Counted from the stretch's first letter, positions 33,283-45,032 are shown. The stretch: DNA of 64,000 nt from Rhizomys pruinosus (GCA_009823505.1 VZQC01011941.1:228362-292361), one strand, 5' to 3'. A program made the numbers and translations. Notes: generated by a model from the sequence alone, not told the origin.

Positions 33283-33700
33283 TCTTTTTTTTTGGTCTTT
33301 TTTTTATTATTATTATTAATTTTATTTATTTCTGTATGTGTATGAATGTACTGTCTGCATGTAGGTTTGTGCACCCATGTCGTGCAATGCCGCGGAGGTC
33401 AGAAGAGGGTCTTGGATTCCCCTGGAACTGGAGTTCTCCTGGAATTGGAGTTTCAGACAGTTCTCGGTCGCCATGTGGGTGCTGGGGATCGAACCTGGGT
33501 CCTCTGTAAGAGCGGTCGGTGCTCTTAACTGCTAGGCCATCTCTCCAGCCCTTTTTTGGTCTTTTTGAGACAGGGTCTCTCTGTAGCCCCAGCTGTCCTG
33601 GAACTCACTCTGTAGACCAGGCTGGCTTTGAACTCACAAAGATCCACCTGCCTCTGCTTCCCAAGTGCTAGGATTAAAGGCGTGAGCCACCACGCCTGGC
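33283..33700 (-). mobile_element. B1 SINE with a young B2 inserted in its A-tail
   Basis: B1 body at 33552-33700, and its tail continues at 33283-33301. The whole unit is flanked by tctggaacttctt (33274, 33701). The B1-tail motif ttttttggtcttttt appears on both sides of the B2, as its target-site duplication. Confidence 0.93.
33302..33551 (-). mobile_element. Young B2 with 17-bp internal duplication
   Basis: Antisense: gtactgtctgcatgtagg, cctggaactggagttctcct then ggaattggagtttcagac (the duplicated segment), ends ctctccagccc. Confidence 0.95.
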
Positions 33701-33716
33701 TTCTGGAACTTCTTTA

Positions 33717-35799
33717 GCATCCTAGTAGGATCTATACCTCCGCTAGTATTCGAGTCATAATCATACCCCTTTCCTCTATTCCAAAACATGTATATATTGC
33801 CTCACTAAACACTAACCTTCCCAGAAGCTCTGGTTGCCTCTGATACAATCACCGCCTTTTATACACCAGGGAACAAGCCTCCAATCACACCCCAAAGGTT
33901 GGTGTCAGGCCCACTTTCCCTGATCCTCCCAGGGAGGTGGTGGGAGCTGCAGGCTATTGAACAGCCCTCCTCCTCTCTGCCTCTCACCACTGCCCAGTCC
34001 AGAACTGGCCCTGGGATCCTCAGTATAGCTGCATCCTGCCAGGAATACCAGTGTGTCCTGACTCATCTCTACTAACCCTGGGTGGCACCTGCTCTGACAG
34101 CCTGACTGTATCTACGTAGGCTCCAGGAATTCTGGGGACAGACAGGACACAGCTAGAATACCACCTTCTTCCTGCCACCCCAAGCAGGATGCAAAGTGAT
34201 ATGAAATGGTGCAGGAATATCCTAGCTCTTCTGGTAGAGCAACAGAATGCAGCAACCCTGCATTCACGGGGTACTGCCTCACCTCTACAATGTGGGTCAC
34301 AGGTGTCGCTAAACGTGACTAACACAAGCCAGAAAGCCCGAGGGCAGCATTTACCAAACCTGACCATATGTGTGTAGGCACTACACAAAAGGCCCACAGA
34401 AGGCACAGCAGGCATGCAGCTCTCCCCCACACACACACCAGGAATTAAAAATAGGAAAATCGACGTCAATCATTCTCCAGGCTATACAGGAGACTCTGCC
34501 ATCAGAGGCTGGCTCCTAGGCGGCCAGGCCTAGAGAAATTCCAGACAAAGCCAGCCAGAGTGTGGCCACAGCAGCCACCAGGGCCTCAACAAGGAGCTGA
34601 GCCTGAGGGATCGTTCTCAAAGATCCTTTTTAGAACTCAAAAGCCAGTCCCCAGTGGCTTTTAGATTGTGCGGGAATTCTGAAACAGCCAAGGCTGAGCC
34701 CCATGTGAGATTATTTGGTTCAATGGCTTATTTTACTTGGGGTGGGAGCCAAGGCCCACACATCAGAGGGGACAAGGCAGCTGGGGACAGGACAAGGTCT
34801 TTCTAGAGTCATGCTTCTTGACTTCCTGGCCAGCACTTTTCAGTCCAGCCCAGCCCAGCACATTACACTCTGACCTCCGTCCCACTCTCCCAGGCTGGAG
34901 GTGGAGGTGGGAGATGTCAAGGTTAACCCAAGAAAGCCACAGTGAAGAAGGGACGGGCTGCCTCCCCGAAATGTCCTACACATAACTGAGCCACAGAGAA
35001 GTGTCAGGACTTAGTGCAGCTTCCCTCCAGTTCACCTCCCTATATTGACAGCCGAGAACCTGCAGCTGCCAGCCATGACTCTTATTTCTCAGGAGTATGA
35101 GGCGCTGCAGTGACCATCAGCCCCAGTTCAGCCAGGACACACAGGGCTGCTGCCCTGGCAAGAGTGGCCTACATATGCTTGGAGGAGGTGACACAAAACT
35201 CAGTCTTGAGGTGGCCATCTGGTTGGGGGTGGGGTGGGGGTGGTGCTGGAAGAGCTATGTATAGCTCAGTGCGGAGCACAGCGCAGACAAGCCTGGCTTC
35301 TGAGAGGAGAACGATGACCCTCCCAGGATCAGCAAGGAAGCAGAGGCCTGCTAGCTTGCCTCCCAGCCCCAGGGACAGAGCGGCCCAGCTGAAGGCCTGA
35401 TAACTTCCAGCTGCTACAACATACTGTTCCCACTTCCAAACCCGTGCAATGCCAGTTCAGCCAATGGCAAGAGGATGAGCATACCAGTTTCAAATGAAGA
35501 TGAACAGTAGACGGTGTTCCAGAAGCTTCTGACTATCGCCCCTCAACCATCTGCCCTCTCCTGCATTAAGAACACAACACTCACCATAGGCTGGCACACA
35601 ACACCCCTCGTAGAAGCCACATCGTTCCCAGCCTCCCTAGCAGCTCAAGGGTCCTGACAGTTATAAGGATGAACTACTCTGGATGGTGCAAGTCTGGGAA
35701 GGATGGAGATAGCATTATTACCAAAGTGTAACCCCGAGACTAGGGCATCTGCACAGCCTGGGCACTTGCTACAATTACAATGCTCAGGTGCCATCAAAG

Positions 35800-35800
<1 letters not shown>
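33717..35800. other. Intronic sequence, no feature seen
   Basis: No repeat or exon recognised, apart from short G-rich runs near 35.23 kb. Confidence 0.5.

Positions 35801-35844
<44 letters not shown>
35801..35844. repeat. (CA)n microsatellite
   Basis: About 21 perfect CA units. Confidence 0.98.
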
Positions 35845-35846
<2 letters not shown>

Positions 35847-36252
35847 TGCTCCAATCAGAACCTGGGGTCCAGAATTGTGTTTTAGCAAACTTCATGTTCA
35901 AGTTTGAAGCCACAGCCCTAGAAACACGTAGAGCAACATAAGGGGCCTGGTGCCTGGGAGAGTCATCAAATCTGAACTCTGATTTCTGAAAAGAGGGAGA
36001 GAGATGAGCTCTCCCTGATTCACAAATAATGAATCTTAATATGGAGTGGGTAGGGAAAAGGAATGGTGAGCAAACAAACCAGACACCAAGAAGCAGGAAG
36101 GACAGAACGCACCTCCAAGTGTGATAAACACAAGGAATAAAATCAAGCTTATCACAGTGTGAATTCTTCTATCAAAGACAGAAACCACCAAGGAAGGTTT
36201 GTAAACTGTCATGGCTTTCAGCTACCATATTATTCTCCAAACCAAAGACAAA

Positions 36253-36463
36253 TTTGGTGGACCTAGAAAGACAGCTCAGTTAAGAACAATAGATGTTCTT
36301 GCAGAAAATCCAGGTTCAGTTCCCAGTACTAACAGGATGGCTAACAACCATCTCTAACTCCAGTTCTAGGGGATCTGACACCCCATTCTGGCCTCTGCAG
36401 GCATTGCATGCATGAGCTACACTTACATACACACAGGCAAACACTCATACACATTTTTTTTTT
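36253..36463 (+). mobile_element. B2 SINE, diverged
   Basis: cctagaaagacagctcag, ggttcagttcccagtac, gcaaacactcatacac. Confidence 0.87.
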
Positions 36464-36473
36464 AAGTACAAGG

Positions 36474-36622
36474 TATCAAGGTATAGTGTTGCACACCTTT
36501 AATTCCAGCACTTAGGGGGCAGAGGCAGGCAGATCTCTGTGAAATCAAGGCCAGCATGGTCTATGTATCAAGTTCCAGGGCAGCTGGTGCTATAGGGAGA
36601 TCCTGTCTTTAAAAAACAAAAA
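36474..36622 (+). mobile_element. B1 SINE, diverged
   Basis: caaggtatagtgttgcac, taattccagcacttag, gagatcctgtctttaaa. Confidence 0.88.
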
Positions 36623-36625
36623 TGT

Positions 36626-36875
36626 GGGGCTGGAGAGATGGCCTAGCGGTTAAGAGCGCCAACCGCTTTTACAGAGGACCCGGGTGGGTTCGATCCCCAG
36701 CACCCACATGGCGGCCAAGAACCATATGAAACTCCAATTCCAGGAGAACTCCAGTTCCAGGGGAATCTGACACCCTCTTCTGACCTCCACGGCATTGCAC
36801 GACACGAGTACACAAACTTGCATGCAGACAGTACATTCATACACATACAGAAATAAATAAAATTTAAAAAAAAAT
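36626..36875 (+). mobile_element. Young B2 with 17-bp internal duplication
   Basis: ggggctggagagatggcc, ctccaattccaggagaa + ctccagttccaggggaa, gcagacagtacattcatac, A-tail. Confidence 0.95.
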
Positions 36876-36879
36876 GTTA

Positions 36880-37039
36880 GCCGGGCATGGTGGCACACGC
36901 CTTTAATCCCAGCACCCAGGAGGCAGAGGCAGGCGGATCTTTTTGAATTCAAGGCCAGCCTGGTCTACAGAGTGAGTTCCAGGACAGCTGGGGCTACAGG
37001 GAGACCCTGTCTCGAAAAGACCAAAAAAGAAAAAAAAAA
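36880..37039 (+). mobile_element. B1 SINE
   Basis: agccgggcatggtggcac to gaaaagacc + A-tail; inserted at the end of the preceding B2 tail. Confidence 0.95.
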
Positions 37040-37255
37040 TGTTGATGGCTGGCAAGATTTTTCAATGGACAAAGTGTTTTACTGTACAAGCACGAGACCT
37101 GAATTCAGATCCTCAGAGTTCACGTAAAATCCCAGCTGCGGGGACACGTGTCTGTAATCCTAGCGCTGGAGGTGGATAGAGGATGACTAGGGCTCTGCTG
37201 ACCAGCCATCTAGCCAAATAAGCAAGCTTCAAGTTCAATAAGAGATGCTGCTGAG
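37040..37255 (+). mobile_element. B4A-type SINE, diverged
   Basis: gatggctggcaagattttt, gtacaagcacgagacctg, taatcctagcgctggagg, gaccagccatctagcc. Confidence 0.75.
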
Positions 37256-37689
37256 TGACAGAAGCTGACATCTGCCATCAATCTTTGGTCTCTATATGCA
37301 CACACCAGTGCACACACAAGTGCATTCCACATACACATACCTATGTTGAGGACTTTTTCATCTTCTTGCCTCCTCAGCCATTTCTTTGGCCATTTGTCTG
37401 TCCTGGAAATACAGGCCTTAGACATTTTCCAAGATTAAGGTCCAGCAAGACCTAGACCATTCCAGTCTAGTCCATTACAACAGAAAAGTGCATCAACACA
37501 GGGCGGATTCTACTGGCCATTTGGTCCTCTGAGCACTATAGTCATTTCCCCTGAAGGACAGAGAAAGCCCATCCTTCAGCCTCAAAGGAGGAAGGAAACA
37601 TAAAAGAGCAGGTGGGGATGTCCAAATACTTGGGTCATAGGAAATGGGCCTGAACAGCAGGGGGTGGAAAGAGGTTTTGCTACTGTTTC

Positions 37690-38025
37690 AATATGGCCAA
37701 CCCCTCACCACCACCTCAAAGGTCTGCCTGCTAGAAGCCCAACCCCTAATGTAAGTGGCCCTGAGACTGGGACCTTTAAGAGGTGAGGCCCAGTGGGGAG
37801 TAGAATTGGGTTACTCACTATGAAAACTGGTTATCAGAATATCTGTGGCCTCCTCTGCCTCTTCCCTCCCATCTTCTCTGGCTGTTCCTTCCCCTTCTGT
37901 CATACTGTGATGCAGCAAAAGCAGTTGCCAAACCATCTTTTTTTGAAGCTCCAGAATTTCAAATTAAATAAATTTCTCTATACACTATCAAGCCCCAGGT
38001 GTTTTGTCATAGCAACAGAAAAAAA
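37690..38025 (+). mobile_element. Old LTR-type repeat (MaLR-like, tentative)
   Basis: cccctaatgtaagtggcc, gacctttaagaggtgagg, aattaaataaatttctc, gttttgtcatagcaacag. Confidence 0.5.
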
Positions 38026-38158
38026 ATACAAGTTTCCAGGCCACATCCCTCGAGTTTACAGGTAATCTCATTTTATCCGTTCTTCCTAAAAACCTGGCTG
38101 TCATAAAGATAGGGACCAATGGAAGTCAAAGAAGGGGAGCTCTAAATTTGTGATTCTG

Positions 38159-38322
38159 GTTTTGTTTTGTTTTGTCTTGTTTTTTTGAGACAGGGTCTTC
38201 CTGTAGCCCCAGCTGGCCTGGAACTTTTTATGTAGACCAGGCTGGCCTTGAACTTACAGAGTTCCACCTGCCCCTGCTTCCCAAGTGCTGGAATTAAAGG
38301 CATGTGCCACCATGCCCAGCTC
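38159..38322 (-). mobile_element. B1 SINE
   Basis: gttttgttttgtttt, gagacagggtcttcctg, caccatgcccagct. Confidence 0.93.
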
Positions 38323-38376
38323 TGAGTTTTATAAAATGTGTTATGTTAATTTTAGGTCTGTAAGAAAAAGAATTCT

Positions 38377-39047
38377 ATGGAATTCTTGGAGACTCATGTC
38401 TCTCCAAGAATCCTCCAAACCTTCAGTGCCAGATGGGGACTGCTGAGACATCCAACTTGTGGACTGAGCTACTACTGGGGTTTCAGCCTCTTCAGAGTAT
38501 AGACTGCCATTGTTGGGCTACCCAGGCTGTATCATGGAGATCAATACAGGAAGATCAAGACAGGACACAGTGCTTACTGGACCTCATTTGGTGACCATGG
38601 GAAGGGAAAACCCCAGTGTAGAACACAAGGGCAGAACTAATGGTGGTTTGGGCTTGCCAAGGAGGAGACTTCAAACATGACATTTTTCAGCCTAATAAAA
38701 AAAAAACAAAAAAACATATGCTGAAGATGCTAAAATCTATGATATATGTGGCATGCATATACGCATATTTGGGACTGATGGATATTGGAAGGAATAATAA
38801 CAACAACAGAAAAGTCTGTGTCAAAGAACTGACTGAAACGGTGAACTTCTGCTTGAAACAGTAAACTTCTGCACTGAGAATTTTGAAAGAGACTGAGAAA
38901 AAGATGAAAAACATGTTTAGCAGAATGCATGAGCTCTGGTGGGGTGGGGGGCAGGGACTGGGGCACAGGTCTAGATTTGATTTGTAATGTGATTTGATTT
39001 GTATGAAATGCACAGAGCTTCAATAAAACATTGGGGGGGGGGGAAGA
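38377..39047 (+). mobile_element. L1 3' UTR tail, 5'-truncated
   Basis: Flanked by gaaaaagaattct (38364-38376 and about 39050-39062). It shares its body with the minus-strand copy at 11.3-11.9 kb: aacttgtggactgagctact, aggaggagacttcaaacatg, gaactgactgaaac, a G-rich block, caataaaacattg. A poly-G run replaces most of the A-tail. Confidence 0.88.
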
Positions 39048-39269
39048 AAGAAAAAGAATTCTCCCAAATAGTTATCTATTCTCCCAAATAATAGGAAACT
39101 TAAAGCCAAAGACGAAAAGCATTGAATAAGCAGCCAACGACACAGAATGGTCCACAGGGCAAGCCTGATAAACCTGCAAACATCAAACATAAAGCTAGAA
39201 TGTCTGACAAGAACAAGCAGAGCTTGATTTGGATAAAATTCCAGTGAGAATTCTTTGGTTTGTTGATTA

Positions 39270-39384
39270 AAAAAAAAAATTTTATTTTTTTTTTTTTTTT
39301 CCTTGTTTTTTTTCTATTTTTTTATCTTTTTTCTTTTTCCCCTTATTTTTTGGTTTTTTGTCTTTTTCTATCTTTTTCTTTTTT
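39270..39384. repeat. T-rich pyrimidine tract
   Basis: About 115 bp of T with few C, in the position of an antisense SINE tail ahead of the array. Confidence 0.9.
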
Positions 39385-39779
39385 TATACCTCAGCCTCCT
39401 AAGTGCTGGGTTACAGACCTGCACCAACCATCACCACAGCTATACCTCAGCCCCCTAAGTGCTGGGTTACAGAACTGCACCAACCATCACCACAGCTATA
39501 CCTCAGCCCCCTAAGTGCTGGATTACAGACCTGCACCAACCATCACCACAGCTATACCTCAGCCTCCTAAGTGCTGGGTTACAGACCTGCACCAACCATC
39601 ACCACGGCTATACCTCAGCCCCCTAAGTGCTGGGTTACAGACCTGCACCAACCATCACCACGCCTCATACCTCAGCCTCCTAAGTGCTGGGTTACAGACC
39701 TGCACCAATCATCACCACGGCTCATACCTCAGCCTCCTAAATGCTGGGTTACAGACCTGCACCAACCATCACCACAGCT
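39385..39779. repeat. Minisatellite, 56/57-bp unit x 7, derived from antisense B1
   Basis: Units start at 39385, 39441, 39497, 39553, 39609, 39665 and 39722. The unit (cctcagcctcctaagtgctg, ggttacagacctgcacc) matches the antisense 5' end of B1 (cctctgcctcccaagtgctg, ggattaaaggcgtgcacc). Confidence 0.94.
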
Positions 39780-40094
39780 TTCTAGTGAGCATGTTTGCTA
39801 TTGCTCTCAGTAATAATATAAAAGACAGTTCAAAGACAGATGCCGACTGTGTAGGTGTCCACAAAGATAATACGGTCTGGTAAGAGACTCCTGCAGTCAC
39901 AGGAATCAAAACCCAATAAAACCAATGCTCCACAATGAAGCACAGTTACCTTCTCCTACTTGGAAATTCAGGATAGTATTTCCTAAACACTCCCTGGATT
40001 GAGCTGCGTCACAGGGCAGACACTTCGTGTACCTGTGGAAACCCATGGGCTTGAACTATATACAAAAGGTGGACTGAGACGACAGGACAGGACG

Positions 40095-40253
40095 CTTCTT
40101 GTTTTTGAGGCAGAGGCTTGCCTTGTAGACCTGGCTGACCTGCAACTTGCTACATAAACCAGGCTGCCCTCAAGCTCACAGAAATCCGCCTGCCTCTGCC
40201 TCTGCCTCTCAAGTGCCAGGACTAAGAGCATGTGTCACCATGCCCAGTCCACA
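40095..40253 (-). mobile_element. Diverged B1, source of the adjacent minisatellite
   Basis: gaggcagaggcttgccttg, aaccaggctgccctcaagc, tctcaagtgccaggactaag, caccatgcccagt. Confidence 0.85.
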
Positions 40254-40719
40254 GACAAGGGCCAGGACTAAGAGCATGTGTCACCACGCCCAGTCCACGG
40301 ACAAGTGCCAGGACTAAGAGCATGTGTCACCACGCCCAGTCCACGGACAAGGGCCAGGACTAAGAGCATGTGTCACCACGCCCAGTCCACGGACAAGGGC
40401 CAGGACTAAGAGCATGTGTCACCACGCCCAGTCCACGGACAAGGGCCAGGACTAAGAGCATGTGTCACCACGCCCAGTCCACGGACAAGGGCCAGGACTA
40501 AGAGCATGTGTCACCACGCCCAGTCCACGGACAAGGGCCAGGACTAAGAGCATGTGTCACCACGCCCAGTCCACGGACAAGGGCCAGGACTAAGAGCATG
40601 TGTCACCACGCCCAGTCCACGGACAAGGGCCAGGACTAAGAGCATGTGTCACCACGCCCAGTCCACGGACAAGGGCCAGGACTAAGAGCATGTGTCACCA
40701 CGCCCAGTCCACGGACAAG
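40215..40719. repeat. Minisatellite, 46-bp unit x 11, derived from antisense B1
   Basis: Units start (gccaggactaagagc) exactly every 46 bp from 40215 to 40675. Units 2-11 are almost identical; unit 1 (ccatgcccagtccacag) is the B1-embedded founder. Likely a polymorphic VNTR. Confidence 0.98.
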
Positions 40720-41164
40720 CTTTTGAATAAAAGGAAAGCAACAAAATAAAACCAAGTGAGAAGGAATGGATAAAACCTGAAACTAATAGCCAGTAAATAT
40801 TTAAAATATAATATTTAAATAAATAATGTTTAAAACTCTAGCACATGCAGTTAGAACCCCACTTCTTGGTTTCGGAGAACTTAAAAGCATTTAAAAATGT
40901 CAACACCGCCTAAACAAATACATTCAGGAACTTTCCAATGGGAGTCCTTACAGTTTCTTAGCCCCGACTCTACTGCAAGTCAATAAAAACAGGAAAAGAA
41001 CTCACTCAACACCCAGGAGTGAGACAAAGACTGAATAAATTATGGTAATTCTGTCCAGAGGACATTCCCCAGCTCCTCCCCAGGAGTGACAGTAACCCAG
41101 CGTTACTATGATGACAGTCACACACGGAAGCTGCAGGATGAGGTACGGGGTACGAATTCATTTA

Positions 41165-41422
41165 TTTTATTTATTTATTTTTTGAGACAGGGTCTCCCTA
41201 TAGCCCCAGCTGGCCTGGAACTCACTCTATAGACCAGGCTAGCCTGGAACTCACAGAGATCTGCCTGCCTCTGCCTCCTGAGTGCTAGAATTAAAGGCAT
41301 GGACTACCACGCCCAGCTTAAAGATGGTTCTTAGCTGCCATGTGGGTGCTGGGAATCGAACCCGGTCCTCTGCAAGAGCAGTTGGTGGGTGCTCTTAACC
41401 GTTGAGCCATCTCTCCAGCCCC
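41165..41422 (-). mobile_element. Composite B2-B1 SINE, copy 1
   Basis: Read on the minus strand: B2 5' part (ggggctggagagatggctca to aagaaccatctttaa) joined directly to the B1 start (gctgggcgtggtag) and a full B1 to gagaccctgtctc and an A/T tail. gaattcatt occurs on both outer sides. Confidence 0.88.
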
Positions 41423-41873
41423 ATGAATTCATTGTTTTAAAAGGAGCAAATCACAGGCACCTACATCAACAGGAGCAGGAGGATGAGCTGAAGACAGGCC
41501 CACGCTTCCTTGCCCTCCTTTCATAGTAGCTCTGGCCTTGCTACTCCACACATTTCTACAGCGGTTCCTCCATCTAGCACATGACAGCCAAACACCAGCC
41601 CACTCAGTCTACAGACGCGAGACCACTCGGCTATGACAGAGATGCCTCAGGATGATACTTTTCTATCTACTTTCTGCTCATTTTCCTTCGCTCAGCTATT
41701 CCAGGGAATTCTTTGACATCACCATGCCCTTGACTTCAAATATAACTATAACAGACAAAAATGCTTGCTGGCTCAGACTCCTCCCTCCCAAGCCCATCCA
41801 CCCACCTACTTAAGATGTCAAAGTCACCTTAAATGTAACATGTGAGAAAATTGAGTTCATGATCTTCACCACT

Positions 41874-42280
41874 GTTCTAGTTTGCTTCTCCATTGCTGTG
41901 ACAAAACAGTCTGACCAATACCAACTTGGGGAGGAAAGTGTTTGTCTTACATCTCCCAGGCCACAGTTCATCACTTAAAAGAGCTCAAGGTAAGAACTCA
42001 GGGCAGAACTTGGAAGCAGGAGCTGAAACATAGGCCATGGAGGAACAATGGTTACTACTGGCTTGCTCCCCTGGCAGATGATCAACATGCTTTCTGATAC
42101 AATACAGAACAACCTGCCCAGGGGTGGCACCACCCGCAGGGGGCTGGGCCCTCTCACATCACTCAACAATCAAGATGTCCCACAGACATAGCCACAGGTC
42201 AGTCCAATGGAGAAAATTCGCCAACTGAGGCTCCCTGAACCCAAATGTGTCAAGTTGACACTAAAGCTATCCAGCACACC
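41874..42280 (-). mobile_element. URR1/RMER-type repeat (tentative name)
   Basis: Antisense: gttctagtttgcttctcc, caacttggggaggaaagtg, ggccctctcacatcac, tgtcaagttgacactaaagc, ccagcaca. Confidence 0.65.
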
Positions 42281-42603
42281 CACCTTCCAAGCTGGGTCCT
42301 CATCCAGTACCTCTGGGCCATCCAGAGGGCAAGCCTAGTGCTATATATAGTAGCCTCGAAAGCCACTGATGGGTCTCAGAGCCCTGTTGAATGAAGCCCA
42401 TTAAGGGAAAGTTATTTCGTCCTGGTCAAAAGAGTGGAATCTACCTCTGGCCTTGGATACAGACCTGACTTTTTTGTTTCAACGACTAAAACATATTACA
42501 TACTACCAGCTCTTTTCTTAAGGTTTAACCCAGCTGGGCCTGCCAATCACCTGGCCAAGAGGCCACCCCACAGGAAGCCTACTGACCATTACAGAACCTA
42601 CCT

Positions 42604-42830
42604 GCTTTTTTTTTAATTTATCATTCTTTTATGTGTATGAGTATACTGTCTGCATCTAGGTTTGTGCACCCGTGTCATGCAATGCCTTAGAGGTCAGAAG
42701 AGGGCATCAGATTCCCCTGGAACTGGAGTTAAAGTCGGTTCTTAGCCACCATGTGGGTGCTGGGAATCGAACCCAGGTCCTCTGCAAGAGCAGTCAGCGC
42801 TCTTAACCGCTGAACAACCTCTCCAGCCCC
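42604..42830 (-). mobile_element. B2/B3 SINE
   Basis: Poly-T start, gtactgtc-like core, ggaactggagttaaagtcgg, ends ctctccagcccc. The flanks (ending aataaaactg at about 42955) look like a decayed LTR, not assigned. Confidence 0.92.
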
Positions 42831-42997
42831 TGACTGCTTTTTCAAAGGCGTGTGACTCGCTCTCTTCCTCCTCCCATCTCCTCCTTCCTGGCAGGTAGCC
42901 GAGATTCAGTTTGCCCACCCTGTTGTTTTTCTTTTAAACTCCAATAAAACTGTCCTCAAGCCTCCTTCCAAGTCTGGTTCTAAAGTCTTTTATCATT

Positions 42998-43153
42998 TTT
43001 TAGTATTTTTGTTTGGTTTGGTTTTGGTCTTTTTGAGACAGGCTCCAGCTGGCCTGGAACTCACTATGTAGACCAGGTTAGCCTTGATGTGAGATCTGCC
43101 TGCCTCTGCCTCCCAAGTGCTGGGATTAAAGGAGTACACCACCACACCCAGCT
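42998..43153 (-). mobile_element. B1 SINE
   Basis: ggtctttttgagacagg, gtagaccaggttagcc, gtgctgggattaaagg. Confidence 0.92.
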
Positions 43154-43199
43154 TATTTATTATTTTTATTTTTATTTATTTTTTTTAAATACTTCTCTT

Positions 43200-43447
43200 T
43201 AATTTTTTTTTTTAATTTTATTTATTTCTGTATATGTATCAATGTACTGTCTGCATGCAGGTTTGTGCACCCGTGTCGTGCAATGCCGTGGAGGTCAGAA
43301 GAGGGTCTCGGATTCCCCTGGAACTGGAGTTCTCCTGGAATTGGAGTTTCAGACGGCTCTCGGCCGCCATGTGGGTGCTAGAGATCGAACCCGGGTCCTC
43401 TGTAAGAACGGTCGGCGCTCTTAACCGCTAGGCCATCTCTCCAGCCC
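43200..43447 (-). mobile_element. Young B2 with 17-bp internal duplication
   Basis: Antisense, cctggaactggagttctcct then ggaattggagtttcagac, ends ctctccagccc. Confidence 0.95.
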
Positions 43448-43637
43448 TATTATTTTTATTTTATGTGTATTAGTGTATTGCCTGCATGTGAGCACACTCA
43501 TGTCATACAATGCCTTGGAAGTCAGAAGAGGGCATCAGATTCCCTTGGAACTGGAGTTAAGGATGGTTCTTAGCCTCCATGTGGAATCAAACCCAGGCCC
43601 TCTACTCTTAACCACTCAGCCACTCTCCAGCTCCTCT
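43448..43637 (-). mobile_element. B3-type SINE
   Basis: tattttatgtgtattagtg, ggaactggagttaagg, gccactctccagctcc. Confidence 0.88.
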
Positions 43638-44861
43638 AAATTCTTTAATTCAGAAGACTAAGAACCCCAAGAGAGAACCCTGATTTCTCCAGTAACACTA
43701 GGTCTCTTTTGGTGCACCCAGCATAGGGCTGGGTACAAGGTGGGCACTCACTAGGGAAGATTTCAACAGAAACATGCCTTGTCACCTACTTCCTAAAAAT
43801 AGCTGTGCCCTTTGTGGTGGACACAGCAAGCTCTCATTATTGCCAGCCCCACCCACCCCATTACACATCCCTTTCCCCAGAGATGTGTGCAGCAGGCTTA
43901 ATTTGCCTGGTCTCCCTATGAGCAACCTCCAGTTCCTTCTCTACCCCTACCCAGTGTGGCAAGCCAGCCTCCCTGGCGCCTGAAGAGAGAGGGCTCTGGG
44001 TCCTCATTCCCTCGACTGCCTTCTTTGCTAAGGCAGTTGGACTGTCACTAGAATGATCACATGGAGCCAGCCATGACCACCACATACGCCACCTCAGCAT
44101 TGAGGCTCCATGGTAACACACTCACAAGATCAACAGGGACATCCCCGCCCCATCACTAATCTCAAAACCCTTCTGCAAACATCTTGTCATCTGAGTCTCT
44201 GGTGGAGAGAATTTGTCATCCAGAACACTGAGCCCGTGTGGCTAAATAGCTTGTCCCAGGTTACCAGGCAGAGGTGCTCCATTCTTGATCTCATCAGGGT
44301 GGGTAGGGCTAGCAAGGTTCAATTCTTAATTCTGCTATTTGGTTAGAATCCTGCCTTGTAACAACCAACTGTATAGGACCTTTATTTCATGGGTTACACA
44401 GGGTTAGTCAGCATCCCCAGTGTGGAATGGTTTTAGTGGTTATTAAAAGGTTCCATTCCCAAAAGAATTCAACAACTGCTTTTACAAATGCCAGGGAACC
44501 TTCGGTGTCTCCGTTTACCCTCAGAGCTCTCCTATCTAGGCACCACTCAAATTCTTGGAGTTCTGGGAAGAATGGGATTAGCTGGTATTATGAAGAAAAC
44601 CACAGAAACCAGAGTGTGTTCCAGCTGTGCTTGTGAAACACAGCCACACCCACTCTCTCCTTCCCATACCCATGGGACCAAGTGCCAGGAAGTGCTTGGG
44701 GCTCAAGGGGGGAAAAACAGCTAGGAAGGCCTTTGGCCTTCTGGGAACAAAGCATACACCCCTGCCTGCCCTAGGTTTCTTTTCTGTCTCCCACAGAGTT
44801 CCTTCTCTGCCTATCTTAAACTACTCGTTACCCTCAAACAGTTGAACTTGGTTGTTTTTGT
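43638..44861. other. Intronic sequence, no feature seen
   Basis: No repeat or exon recognised. Confidence 0.5.
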
Positions 44862-45032
44862 TTTTAACAAATATTTAATTTATTACATTCATTTATTCTA
44901 CGCACCTATGTGTGTGCAGGCAACTTGAAGGAACAGTTCTCTCCTTCTACCGTGTGAGTCTTTAGGATTCCACTCAGATAGTAAGGCTTGGCTCCAAAAT
45001 GCCTTTACCACTGAGCCATCTCTGGAGCCATT
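44862..45032 (-). mobile_element. B3A-type SINE
   Basis: acagttctctccttctaccg, cctttaccactgagccatc. Confidence 0.8.

Noticed and set aside
33213..33528. Recurring ORFs beginning MYCLHVGLC or MCMNVLSAC
   Set aside because: The same peptide appears wherever a B2 is present (13.5, 15.8, 18.7, 33.3, 36.6, 43.2 kb); it is SINE sequence read as protein.
36626..37039. B2 followed by B1 as a fourth composite copy
   Set aside because: The B2 is complete with its own A-tail and the B1 begins after it; these are two separate insertions without the shared junction.
39385..40719. CRISPR-like direct repeats
   Set aside because: The units are contiguous with no unique spacers, in a rodent nuclear genome; they are minisatellites.
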